Shown: positions 8,393 through 16,491, counted from the stretch's first letter. The stretch: 64,000 bases of DNA from Bifidobacterium lemurum (GCF_014898175.1 NZ_CP062948.1:1612001-1676000); one strand, 5' to 3'. Notes: generated by a model not told the origin, from the sequence alone. Translations and numbers: made by a program.

Positions 8393-8650
8393 TCAGCCGC
8401 GTTTCGATCCCTGTCTGCTGATGCCGCCTTTGTGGCCGGTGGCCTTGAACGGCATCGCGCCTTTACCTAGTGATTTGCCGCCGCCTTTGCCTTTGACTCC
8501 CTGCGCTCGTGGATTGACGGTGAAAGGATTGCGTGATTGCCGCTCCTTGTACGGCCATGTTCGGGCGGCGACTGTTTGGGTGGTGGATTTCTGTGACTTC
8601 TGCGGGTCATTCGGCATTCGGTGGGATGTTGGTTCTGTGGTTTGGCTCAT
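8393..8650 (-). CDS. small basic Lys/Gly-rich protein, unknown function
   Basis: 85 residues from an ATG with AGGAAG placed 7 bases before it. The composition is very basic with no Cys and no membrane segment. The N-terminal third is polar and probably disordered (SQTTEPTSHRMPNDPQKSQK). A middle motif TWPYKERQSRNPFTVNPRA precedes a glycine-lysine tail (VKGKGGGKSLGKGAMPFKA, then KGGISRQGSKRG). This looks like a nucleic-acid-binding or ribosome-associated small protein, but I do not recognise the family. It lies downstream of and on the same strand as the antitoxin-like gene. Confidence 0.6.
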   Translation of the reverse strand: MSQTTEPTSHRMPNDPQKSQKSTTQTVAARTWPYKERQSRNPFTVNPRAQGVKGKGGGKSLGKGAMPFKATGHKGGISRQGSKRG

Positions 8651-8656
8651 GTCGGG

Positions 8657-8737
8657 CTTCCTGTTGCGGTGGTGGGGTGGTCGAGACCGTTACGATGACA
8701 TCATGACAGTCGCGGACTTCCTGTTGCGGTGGTGGGG
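8657..8737 (-). repeat. duplicated 21-base block containing a ribosome-binding site
   Basis: An identical 21-base block occurs at 8657-8677 and 8717-8737, exactly 60 bases apart. On the minus strand each block ends in ACAGGAAG. The proximal copy supplies the RBS of the 85-residue protein; the distal copy is followed by ATGATG and then a quick stop, so it looks like a decayed duplicate of a gene start. Confidence 0.6.
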
Positions 8738-8782
8738 ATGGTCGTTTGCTTGGCGGCATGCCGTTTCACTTCTTCGATGGCG

Positions 8783-9094
8783 TTATGCACCGCTTCCATG
8801 TTGATGTTTTTGGGGGAAGGAGTACAGCTGCGCTCCCAAGGCGTCGGCCACGCGCATGATGGTGTCGAACGAAGGTTTGGAATCGGGGCGTAGCGCCTTG
8901 TACAGCGGTTCGCGGCCCAATCCGGACGTCCGGGCGACGCCCGTCATCCCCCGGGCGCGCGCGACCACGTCGAGCATATCCTGCAGCGAGGCCGAGTCGC
9001 GCTCTTCAAGCGCTGCGTTGAGATATCCGATGGCATCCTCGTCGGATCGGATGTCATCTTTGATATGCCAAGTGGAAAATGCGGTGTCCGTCAT
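8783..9094 (-). CDS. HigA-like antitoxin (COG3636-type addiction module antidote), orphan
   Basis: 103 residues from the ATG at 9094; a second ATG at 9097 leaves too little spacing to the GGAGGG ribosome site. The sequence fits the addiction-module antidote family: DAIGYLNAALEERD, LQDMLDVVARARGMTGVART, GREPLYKALRPDSKPSFDTI and ADALGAQLYS, an XRE-type helix-turn-helix. In this family the toxin gene normally lies just upstream, but no HigB/RelE-like frame is found there. Probably a solitary transcriptional regulator or the survivor of a broken module. A perfect palindrome lies 34 bases upstream. Confidence 0.85.
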   Translation of the reverse strand: MTDTAFSTWHIKDDIRSDEDAIGYLNAALEERDSASLQDMLDVVARARGMTGVARTSGLGREPLYKALRPDSKPSFDTIMRVADALGAQLYSFPQKHQHGSGA

Positions 9095-9127
9095 CATTCC
9101 CTCCGTCTCTGGCGGGAGTGTTAATCG

Positions 9128-9143
9128 TCCACTTCAAAGTGGA
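9128..9143. promoter_or_regulatory. palindromic operator candidate upstream of the HigA-like gene
   Basis: TCCACTTCAAAGTGGA is a perfect 16-base palindrome located 34 bases before the antitoxin start. Antitoxins of this class usually bind such a site and repress their own promoter. Confidence 0.55.
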
Positions 9144-9314
9144 TCCGATTGGATACAGAAAGTCAATTGGCATAATAGCCTCCCGTCTCGCATGTGATAG
9201 TTCGATTGTGAACGGAAGAAGGCAATGGTGTCCAGTCGAACAGTCTTGTGTGGTTCGAGCCTTCGAGTTATCCACAAAGGCGATGCGCGTCCGGTGCGGT
9301 CCTCCGACGGCAGC

Positions 9315-9427
9315 GTCGTGGATTTCGCAGATTGACGAGAGGAGTGCGAAATTCGCGACGTTTCGGGAAGCCTGGACGTCGTGGATTTCGCATACCCTCC
9401 GTTGAAGTGCGAAATCCGCGACGTCGC
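9315..9427. repeat. double-hairpin interspersed repeat, copy A
   Basis: Two inverted-repeat units in a row. Each starts GTCGTGGATTTCGCA, has a ~15-base loop, and ends with the complementary TGCGAAAT-CGCGAC. The same ~112-base structure, in the same orientation, recurs at 16380-16491 on the other side of the carbohydrate cassette. Confidence 0.8.
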
Positions 9428-9632
9428 AGCTCCCCGCATCGTCCATGCCCATTCCAATCCTAAGCAATGCAAGTTATGCTTGGCTGATTCCACGTGGGGA
9501 AGCTCTGTCCCTGTGGTTGCTGATTTACCTATGTTGAGTTTTACTGACTGAAGCCGAGCGTGATGTGGTTGATGCGAGGAGGTGCGGCTCCGTCTGGCGC
9601 TGAAGCGTGGATGGTGTGTTCTCGTGCTTTTG
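9428..9632. other. intergenic, no gene recognised
   Basis: No frame with an RBS or recognisable protein. The stretch leads into the promoter of the LacI-family gene. Confidence 0.4.
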
Positions 9633-9644
9633 TGAAACGATATA
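9633..9644 (+). promoter_or_regulatory. operator-like site in the lacI-family promoter
   Basis: TGAAACGATATA resembles the TGAAACGTTATA sites before the transport operon and overlaps a plausible -10 (TATAGT). It suggests autoregulation. Confidence 0.4.
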
Positions 9645-9697
9645 GTGTTCTATAGCGAGATATTGCAAAGGTGATTATCGGGAAGGCGGGTGTTCTG

Positions 9698-10735
9698 GTG
9701 GGCGAGCGACGTAAAGCCAAGGTCACTTTGCCGGATGTGGCGAAGCTGGCCGGGGTGTCGGTTGCGTCGGTGTCCAATTACCTCAACGATTACCCGCATA
9801 TGCGTCCTACCACGAAGCAGCGCATTCAGAACGCCATTGATGAGTTGGGCTATGTGGTTAACGAGCAGGCCCGTAATCTGCGTTCTGGACGCACAGGCCT
9901 AATCACTTTGTCGATTCCCGACCTGAACCAGATTTATTTCGCGGAGCTTGCCGAGGAAGTGATCAAGGCGGCGCGCACGCGCGGGTATGGCGTCATCGTC
10001 GAATCGACGGGTAACGATAAGCAGCGGGAGCTGGACTCCATCGCTTCTATGGCGCGGAATATGACCGATGGTCTGATTCTCAGCCCGGTCAAAATGAGCA
10101 ATGACGATGTTGCGTCCATGGAAGGGGACTTCCCTTTGGTCATGTTGGGCGAGCGTGTTTTCAAAGCGCCGGCTCCGCACGTGATGATGCCTAATGAGGC
10201 CGCTTCCCGGGCTGTCACGGAACATCTTTTAGATGCGGGGTGCCGCACTGTCGCCGTGGTTGGCGGCACTCTGGACGGCTCGAACTCGTCATCGCGTTCG
10301 TTGCGAACGCAGGGGTACGTCGAGGCTATGAGGCATCGGGGGCTGACGGTGGATCCTGCGTTGGTGCGGGAGGTGGGGGAGTGGACCAGCAAGAATGGCG
10401 CTCTTGCCGTGGAGCGGATGTATCGGGAGGGTATCCGGCCTGACGCCATATTCGCGTTGAACGACCTGCTGGCTCTCGGTGTGATCAGCCAGCTTCGCGA
10501 GATGCGCGTGCGTGTGCCGGAAAGCGTGAGGGTGGTGGGTTTTGATGACATCAATGAGGCACAGTACACCATTCCTTCGTTGACTAGTGTGAACCCAGAT
10601 CGGGCGAGAATCGCCGAACTGGCTGTGGATTTAATTCTTGGCCAGGTCATGACGGGCAGGCGTGCCTCCGCCGACAAGTATCCCGTCCCGTTCACGTTGG
10701 TGTATAGGGATTCCTCTCCCATCATGTCCAGCTGA
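9698..10735 (+). CDS. LacI-family transcriptional regulator
   Basis: About 345 residues from the GTG at 9698, chosen because GGGAAGG lies ~10 bases upstream; a GTG at 9671 lacks a spaced RBS. The N-terminal helix-turn-helix is LPDVAKLAGVSVASVSNYLN, followed by the hinge AIDELGYVVNEQARNLRSGR. A periplasmic-binding-protein-like sensor domain follows (GLITLSIPDLNQIYFAELAE; ALNDLLALGVISQLREM; VVGFDDINEAQYTIPSLTSV). It probably represses the adjacent permease/GH43/binding-protein genes via AAACGTT-type palindromes and is released by a sugar ligand. The ligand cannot be read from sequence. Confidence 0.95.
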   Translation: MGERRKAKVTLPDVAKLAGVSVASVSNYLNDYPHMRPTTKQRIQNAIDELGYVVNEQARNLRSGRTGLITLSIPDLNQIYFAELAEEVIKAARTRGYGVIVESTGNDKQRELDSIASMARNMTDGLILSPVKMSNDDVASMEGDFPLVMLGERVFKAPAPHVMMPNEAASRAVTEHLLDAGCRTVAVVGGTLDGSNSSSRSLRTQGYVEAMRHRGLTVDPALVREVGEWTSKNGALAVERMYREGIRPDAIFALNDLLALGVISQLREMRVRVPESVRVVGFDDINEAQYTIPSLTSVNPDRARIAELAVDLILGQVMTGRRASADKYPVPFTLVYRDSSPIMSS

Positions 10736-11023
10736 CGGTCTCTTGCTTCTGAGGCCAGTGGATTCGCAATATGCGAAAGCCGTTGTGGGAGGGGATGGTC
10801 ATCACGTCGCGCGACACGCCGATGTGGGTCTGAAAAAGGCTGTTTCCCAATAGAAACCACATGCGTCGTTTCAAATTTGCATTTATTTCTGAAACGTTAT
10901 ATATTTTCATATCAACAACGAAGTTGAAACGTTACAGAACAATTGTTTTCCGGTGAATGCTCGTTGAGTGTTCACTTTTTCTGAAACGTTTCACATAAAA
11001 GAGCACAATCCGAGGGAGGGAAT
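10736..11023. promoter_or_regulatory. control region of the sugar-transport operon with three AAACGTT operators
   Basis: TGAAACGTTATA (10890-10901), TGAAACGTTACA (10925-10936) and the perfect palindrome TGAAACGTTTCA (10982-10993) lie before the first permease. The spacings of ~35 and ~57 bases would suit binding by several dimers. A half site GTTTCA is at 10868-10873. The region is notably A+T-rich compared with its neighbours. Confidence 0.75.
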
Positions 11024-11992
11024 ATGGGCAGTTCGTCATCCGCCGTCAGCGCATCAAACGAATCGCATCATGTCAACGGCCGTAAGGTGATGAAATCACG
11101 CAAGCCGGAATCGATGCACTCATGGCGAAGCAAGGTCCGTCCCTACCTGTTTATCGCTCCGTTGGTGATTCTTTCTGGCTTCTTCATCTACTACTGCATC
11201 GGATTCACCATCGCGACTTCGTTCACCGATTGGGATGGCATCAGCGACGAGATGGACTTTATCGGACTGAAGAACTATGCCAAGCTGCTCGCACCTGGCT
11301 CCGTGTTCTGGACCGCGCTGGGCAACAACATCATCTTCATGGTCGTCACCGTGCTGGTGCAGGCAGGTCTTGGTCTGCTGATCGCGGTGATTCTCAAGGA
11401 GCGTCTGCGCGGCTCCAACTTCTTCAAAGCGATTTTCTTCATGCCCATCGCCATGGCCCCCGTCATCATCGCCGCCATCTTCCGCATCATCATGGATCCC
11501 AATGTAGGTGCCATCAATGAGGCTTTGCGTTTCCTCCATTTGGATTTTCTCGCTCAGAGCTGGCTTGGTGATCCGGATATCGCACTGTTCTCCATCTGCG
11601 CCATCAACATCTTCGAATGGATGGGGTTCTCGATGATCATATATTATGCCGGATTGATGTCCATACCAGAAGACATCTATGAGGCGGCGAAAATCGACGG
11701 TTGTGGATTCTGGAACACCCTGTTTCGCATCACCATCCCCAATCTCTCCGGCACGACGAACACACTTATCGTCCTCGGCATCGTCGGTTCGCTCAAAACC
11801 TTCGACATCGTCATCCAGACCACGGGCGGCGGCCCTGGCCGATCCACCGAATTCCTCAACACCTACCTCTATAAAGCCGGTGTTCAGCAATTCAATGGAG
11901 GGCTGTCCGCGGCCATCGGAGTGATGGTGCTCATCATCGCCGTGGCGCTGTCCCTCATCCAGATGGCGGTCTCCAATCGCATGAGCAAATAG
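11024..11992 (+). CDS. ABC sugar transporter permease (MalF/UgpA type)
   Basis: 322 residues; the RBS GAGGGAGGG sits just before the ATG. A polar N terminus of ~40 residues precedes the first membrane segment (YLFIAPLVILSGFFIYYCIG). The EAA loop is visible as YEAAKIDGCGFWNTLFRITI. Six membrane segments are expected. It pairs with the next gene to form a carbohydrate-uptake transporter of the CUT1 class. The operon contains no ATPase gene, as is common for actinobacterial CUT1 systems that share a multi-use ATPase of MsiK type. Confidence 0.93.
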   Translation: MGSSSSAVSASNESHHVNGRKVMKSRKPESMHSWRSKVRPYLFIAPLVILSGFFIYYCIGFTIATSFTDWDGISDEMDFIGLKNYAKLLAPGSVFWTALGNNIIFMVVTVLVQAGLGLLIAVILKERLRGSNFFKAIFFMPIAMAPVIIAAIFRIIMDPNVGAINEALRFLHLDFLAQSWLGDPDIALFSICAINIFEWMGFSMIIYYAGLMSIPEDIYEAAKIDGCGFWNTLFRITIPNLSGTTNTLIVLGIVGSLKTFDIVIQTTGGGPGRSTEFLNTYLYKAGVQQFNGGLSAAIGVMVLIIAVALSLIQMAVSNRMSK

Positions 11993-12016
11993 GCACAGAA
12001 GGAAGGACAGACTATT

Positions 12017-12817
12017 ATGAGGCGCAAAACCAGCACGACGGTGATTATGTACGCCGTCCTCGCGTTCTTCTTCATCATTTGGATTTTCCCGATCTATACC
12101 GCCATCACCAAATCATTGCAGGTCGGAGGGTGGAATAGCTATCTCTCCGTAATCAGCAACGAAGATGTGCACTACTTCCGCGTGGTGTTCAACAGCTTCT
12201 TCATCTCGGTGGCCACTGCCGCGATTGTCGTGCTCATCACCTCGTTGGCCGGCTTCGCATTCGCGAAGATGAAATTTGCCGGCTCACGAGTGCTGTATGT
12301 GCTGCTGCTGGCCTGTATGGCGGTGCCGATTGCTTCGGTGACCATGCCGTTGTTCTTCACCATCAAAACCTTCCATCTGACCAACACCTATCTCGGCATC
12401 ATCATCCCTCTGGTCGCGTTCAACGCGTTGCAGATGCTGCTGCTCTGGAAGAACTATTTCGACGGCATCCCCGATGAGATTATCGAGGCCGCCCGAGTCG
12501 ACGGATGCTCCACTCTGCGCATCTATGGGCGTATCCTCATGCCGTTGTCCACTCCGATGATCGCGACCACCGGCGTGCTCACATTCGTCTACAGCTGGAA
12601 CGAATACCTTATTCCGTTGCTGCTGATTCGCGACGAGTCGAAATATACGGTCACGCTTGCTTCCACCTACTTCATGGAAACACGTAGCCAGACCCCCGAA
12701 ATGGTGGCTCAGGAATACGCTGCGCTGATTCTGATGACGATTCCATCCATCATCGTCTACCTGATCAGCCAGAAGTGGTTGCAGGCGGGCATCACGTCCG
12801 GTGCGGTCAAGAGCTGA
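12017..12817 (+). CDS. ABC sugar transporter permease (MalG/UgpE type)
   Basis: 266 residues, 24 bases after the first permease with AGAAGGAAGGA before the ATG. The first membrane segment is VIMYAVLAFFFIIWIFPIYT. The EAA motif is IIEAARVDGCSTLRIYGRIL, and the MalG-type tail (LISQKWLQAGITSGAVKS) is intact. It is the second subunit of the same CUT1 transporter. It ends 11 bases before the GH43 gene, so the genes are cotranscribed. Confidence 0.93.
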   Translation: MRRKTSTTVIMYAVLAFFFIIWIFPIYTAITKSLQVGGWNSYLSVISNEDVHYFRVVFNSFFISVATAAIVVLITSLAGFAFAKMKFAGSRVLYVLLLACMAVPIASVTMPLFFTIKTFHLTNTYLGIIIPLVAFNALQMLLLWKNYFDGIPDEIIEAARVDGCSTLRIYGRILMPLSTPMIATTGVLTFVYSWNEYLIPLLLIRDESKYTVTLASTYFMETRSQTPEMVAQEYAALILMTIPSIIVYLISQKWLQAGITSGAVKS

Positions 12818-12828
12818 GGGGAACGGAT

Positions 12829-14937
12829 ATGACTATCGCTACCATTGCGCCTTCCATGCGACTTACGAGCCTAGACAAGGACATTCATGTCGAAGCGCCG
12901 ATCACGCCGAAACCACTGATGGGACGCAGCTACGCCAATCCCGTTCCATACAGCGATGGAGGGAAGCACACCGCTCCCGATCCGTTTGTGTTGCGTTACC
13001 GCAATAGGTACTACTGCTACGCCACCGACGAGCATGGTATTTTGGTGAGCACCTCGCCGGATTTGGTGCGCTGGACATCCCATGGGTATGCCTATGTTGA
13101 ACAAGGACGCCGCAACTTCTGGGCGCCATCGGTGATTCTGCTCAATGGCGTATTCCATATGTACTTCTCGAATATGCCTGAGGGAGAGTCTGATACCCAC
13201 ACCGAAATCATGCGAGTGGCGACCAGCGTCGACCCTCTGGGACCGTTTGAAAAGCAGGCCGAGCTTTTCGACACCTTCGCCATCGACTCCCAGGTGGTGA
13301 TGGGCGATGACGGCCAGCTGTACCTGCTGTATGCCGATAATCAGGAGGTGGGCTTAAGCGATGTGCGGCCTGGAACGTCGGTGATGATCGACCGCCTGTC
13401 CACCCCGTTGAAACGCGAAGGCAATCCCAGGGCGTTGATTGTGCCGACGATGGATGAGGAAATCTTCGCCCGTAACCGGTTCGGTGATGGACGCGACTGG
13501 CACACCATCGAGGGAGCCACCTATTTCACGTACCGTGACCGTGCGTTCATCACTTATTCCGCGAATGCGTATGAGCATGAAGACTATTTCGTGGGATACT
13601 CGACGGCCGTTCTGCCTTCCGTCCCCGCAGAGGTTCATATCGATGGACTTGTCTGGAACAAGCAGCTTAACAATGGTGGTTTTGATCCGTTGCTGATTCG
13701 ATCCGACCGTGTTGAAGGCACCGGCCATAACTCCATCGTGCGAGCGCCCAATGCGATTGACGATTGGATCGTCTATCACGGGCGCAACGCCGACGATGAA
13801 CTGTATGTGGGCACCGAACAGCGTGTGATGCGTATAGATCCGCTGTATTTCTCGGAAGGTCTGCTTGACACCGATGGTCCCACATGCGTTGAAGTCGATG
13901 CGCCATTGTTGGCTGACGTGTCCGCCGATTTCTCCAACGGAATCCCCGCCTCATGGACGACGCTGTCGGGAAACGCCCGCGCTGCCGAGGTTGAAGGCGA
14001 GCCTGCGTTGGTCGCTGATCAGCGTGGCATATTCGAGACAATCGCGCCGTTGGATTCATCCACGGTGGGGATTGACGTATGGATTCGGGGCATATGCGAC
14101 CCGCTGGGGGCTCGGTGCGGCGTAATCGTCCGTCATCGGGACGCTGATAACCGTACGATAATCGAACTTGATGGCGGCACGCATGAGTTGCATGTCATCG
14201 ATATCGTGAACGGACTGTCAATGCGCGCCGTCACTGCGCTTCCTCTGGATATCGACCTGACCGCATGGCATGAGCTCTCTGTGAGCCGCGCTTACCGCTC
14301 GCTTGAGATTCGCATCGATGGGCGGTACGTCGCTGAGGCGATGATCAGTGATGAGCCCGGCGCCGTTGGTCTGTATTCCAATCGCACGGGAGCGTCGTTC
14401 AGCGCCTTCGTGGCTACCGACCATGTGAATTTGTGGGGAGAGACGCTTGCGCAGATTCATCATGAGGTGACGGCGATTGATCCGCTGCGAGTGAATCATG
14501 GAGTCACTATGCGAGGCGTGCGTCCGGCGACACTCGTCGTCGAGAAGTCTCTTGAAAAGCGCCGCTTCGTGCTGGACTTCGCTCTGGAGACGGCGCGGTC
14601 GCAGGTGTTGGTGACATTCGGTGACTATCGGATCACCTTGGCTGAAAACGAATGTGGTGTGATGTGCGACGGAGTCGCGCTTGAAGGAGCCTCCCAACCC
14701 GTGCGATTGCGCTCCCTCAGCAGTGACGTGCGACGCGACCAGGCTGGGCGCGCCCTGCGTACGGTACGCATTTCGTCAGCGAACGGGAAAGCCACCATCC
14801 ATATCCGTAACCATACGTGGCAGGTTCCTCTTGCGGGCGAGCCTTGCTCTCGACTGGGCGTCACGCTCAATGGCGCGTCGCTGGTCGGATACACCCGAAC
14901 CTCTCTGGGACTGGACGGGAAGGAAGGAGCCGAATAA
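12829..14937 (+). CDS. glycoside hydrolase family 43 protein (intracellular)
   Basis: 702 residues, start at 12829 after GAGGGGAACGG. No signal peptide, so it acts in the cytoplasm on imported oligosaccharides. The five-bladed propeller has the expected acids: base Asp51 (HTAPDPFVLR), modulator Asp153 (AIDSQVVMGDD) and acid Glu228 (HTIEGATYF). From about residue 355 a beta-sandwich region follows (WTTLSGNARAAEVEGEPALV, then a LamG-like section). GH43 enzymes are mostly beta-xylosidases or alpha-L-arabinofuranosidases; which one cannot be decided here. The gene lies inside the transporter operon, so its substrate is probably what the transporter brings in. Confidence 0.85.
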   Translation: MTIATIAPSMRLTSLDKDIHVEAPITPKPLMGRSYANPVPYSDGGKHTAPDPFVLRYRNRYYCYATDEHGILVSTSPDLVRWTSHGYAYVEQGRRNFWAPSVILLNGVFHMYFSNMPEGESDTHTEIMRVATSVDPLGPFEKQAELFDTFAIDSQVVMGDDGQLYLLYADNQEVGLSDVRPGTSVMIDRLSTPLKREGNPRALIVPTMDEEIFARNRFGDGRDWHTIEGATYFTYRDRAFITYSANAYEHEDYFVGYSTAVLPSVPAEVHIDGLVWNKQLNNGGFDPLLIRSDRVEGTGHNSIVRAPNAIDDWIVYHGRNADDELYVGTEQRVMRIDPLYFSEGLLDTDGPTCVEVDAPLLADVSADFSNGIPASWTTLSGNARAAEVEGEPALVADQRGIFETIAPLDSSTVGIDVWIRGICDPLGARCGVIVRHRDADNRTIIELDGGTHELHVIDIVNGLSMRAVTALPLDIDLTAWHELSVSRAYRSLEIRIDGRYVAEAMISDEPGAVGLYSNRTGASFSAFVATDHVNLWGETLAQIHHEVTAIDPLRVNHGVTMRGVRPATLVVEKSLEKRRFVLDFALETARSQVLVTFGDYRITLAENECGVMCDGVALEGASQPVRLRSLSSDVRRDQAGRALRTVRISSANGKATIHIRNHTWQVPLAGEPCSRLGVTLNGASLVGYTRTSLGLDGKEGAE

Positions 14938-15027
14938 CCGCACATCTCTGTTGACTGCCTATTGGCAGCGTTTCATCACAACGAAGTGAACATACCAACG
15001 AACGTATATAAGAAGGAGAAACATATC

Positions 15028-16353
15028 ATGTTCAACGCAAAAAAGGTCGTGGCCGCGCTTGGCGCGCTGGCCATGTCGGTCGGTCTGCTCGCCGGTTGCG
15101 GTTCCAGCTCGTCGTCCGATGAAGGCACCGGCACCGCAGATGATCCCGTGACCCTGACATTCTGGACCTGGCAGCCCACTGACACCCAGTGGGAGACCAT
15201 CTACGCCGAATTCCAGAAGGAATATCCGAACATCAAGATCGACTGGTGGCGTACGTCGGAGATGTCGGATTACCAGAAGAAGCTGCAGACCGCCATGGCC
15301 GGCGGCGAAGGGCCGGATGTGTTCGGTTTGCAGGCGGGCAGCACCGTCGAGCAGTATGGCCGCTTTGCCGCGGATATGCAGGAGCTGGCCGACCAGTATA
15401 TGTCCGGTTGGGATTCCGAGGTCTCTGAAGGCGCCGTCGAACAGGTGACGGATGCTGACGGCAAACTGGTGGCTATGCCGACCATTACCTCCGGCTCCGA
15501 GTATCTGCTGTACAACAAGACGCTGTTGGAGGAGAACGGCGTCACCGAGCTGCCCACTACCTACGATGAGCTGGTGGAAGTCAACAAGACCCTTACCGAT
15601 AAGGGGTTGATGCCGTTGGCGCTTGGTGCCAAGGACGGTTGGCATCTTGACGACATTTTCGTGTGGCTTTCCAACCAGTATGGCGAAGGCGACGTCTACG
15701 AAGCCGCTGAGGGGAAGAAGTCGTTCACCGATGAGACGTTCGTCAAAACCCTTGAAGCATGGCAGCAGATGATCGATGATGGGCTGTTCCAGGATGGCGC
15801 GGTTGGCACCTCGACCTATCCGGATGCCCGCGACAACTACTTCTACTCGAGGAAGAGCGCGTTCTTCCCGACCGGATCCTGGCATGTCTCCGCCGTGTTG
15901 CCGAACGATGAAACCAAGGGCACCTCCGTCGAAAACGATGAACTGGGCATGATGGAGTTCCCGACCGTGGGCGACAACGCGACCGGTCCGACCACGGGCG
16001 TCGACTTCGCGCTTGCCGTGAATAAGGACTCCAAGAAGCAGGAGGCCGCCATGAAGTTCGTGGAATTCATGACCACGGGCGCTGGTCAGCAGGAGTGGAT
16101 CAACACCTTGCAAGGTGCTCCGGTCGCCAAGGGCATGGAGGTCCAGGTGCCTGAGGATGCCACCGAATCCGCCAAGGAGAGCATCGCGCTGGTGACAGAA
16201 GGACAATCCGAGGCCACGCTCAACCGTAAGCTCACCTCCCAGGAGCTTAACGATGAGATTGGCGTGCAGATGCAGAACATCTACACCGGCGATGCCACCG
16301 TCGAATCCGCGTTGGAAGCCATCCAACAGGTGAGCGAAAGCATCGAACGTTAG
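15028..16353 (+). CDS. ABC sugar transporter solute-binding lipoprotein
   Basis: 441 residues from the ATG at 15028 with AGAAGGAG upstream. Lipoprotein signal peptide with lipobox LLAGC (Cys24), then a Ser-rich linker. The mature protein is of the family-1 sugar-binding type (VTLTFWTWQPTDTQWETIYA; AMAGGEGPDVFGLQAGSTVE; FPTGSWHVSAVLP). It supplies the extracellular receptor of the CUT1 transporter. Its place after the permeases and hydrolase, with a 90-base gap, is unusual, because binding-protein genes normally come first; a separate promoter or higher expression is possible. Confidence 0.93.
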   Translation: MFNAKKVVAALGALAMSVGLLAGCGSSSSSDEGTGTADDPVTLTFWTWQPTDTQWETIYAEFQKEYPNIKIDWWRTSEMSDYQKKLQTAMAGGEGPDVFGLQAGSTVEQYGRFAADMQELADQYMSGWDSEVSEGAVEQVTDADGKLVAMPTITSGSEYLLYNKTLLEENGVTELPTTYDELVEVNKTLTDKGLMPLALGAKDGWHLDDIFVWLSNQYGEGDVYEAAEGKKSFTDETFVKTLEAWQQMIDDGLFQDGAVGTSTYPDARDNYFYSRKSAFFPTGSWHVSAVLPNDETKGTSVENDELGMMEFPTVGDNATGPTTGVDFALAVNKDSKKQEAAMKFVEFMTTGAGQQEWINTLQGAPVAKGMEVQVPEDATESAKESIALVTEGQSEATLNRKLTSQELNDEIGVQMQNIYTGDATVESALEAIQQVSESIER

Positions 16354-16379
16354 CAGTGAGTCAGTCCGCCGCCAGAGAT

Positions 16380-16491
16380 GTCGTGGATTTCGCGGATTGA
16401 CGAGGGGTGTGCGAAATCGACGACGTTCCGAGGAACTGGGACGTCGCGAATTTCGCACACCCTTCGTTGAAGTGCGAAGTCTGCGACGTCT
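16380..16491. repeat. double-hairpin interspersed repeat, copy B
   Basis: Same architecture and orientation as 9315-9427: GTCGTGGATTTCGCG-loop-TGCGAAATCGACGAC, then GTCGCGAATTTCGCA-loop-TGCGAAGTCTGCGACGTC. It begins 26 bases after the binding-protein stop codon, so it may also end that transcript. Confidence 0.8.

Noticed and set aside
9315..9427. Reading repeat A as a CRISPR remnant
   Set aside because: Only two non-tandem stem-loop units, no spacers of uniform length and no cas genes in the window.
9134..9493. Minus-strand frame upstream of the antitoxin, a possible toxin
   Set aside because: It consists largely of translated repeat A (SRISHFNGGYAKSTTS-like segments) and shows no RelE/HigB pattern.
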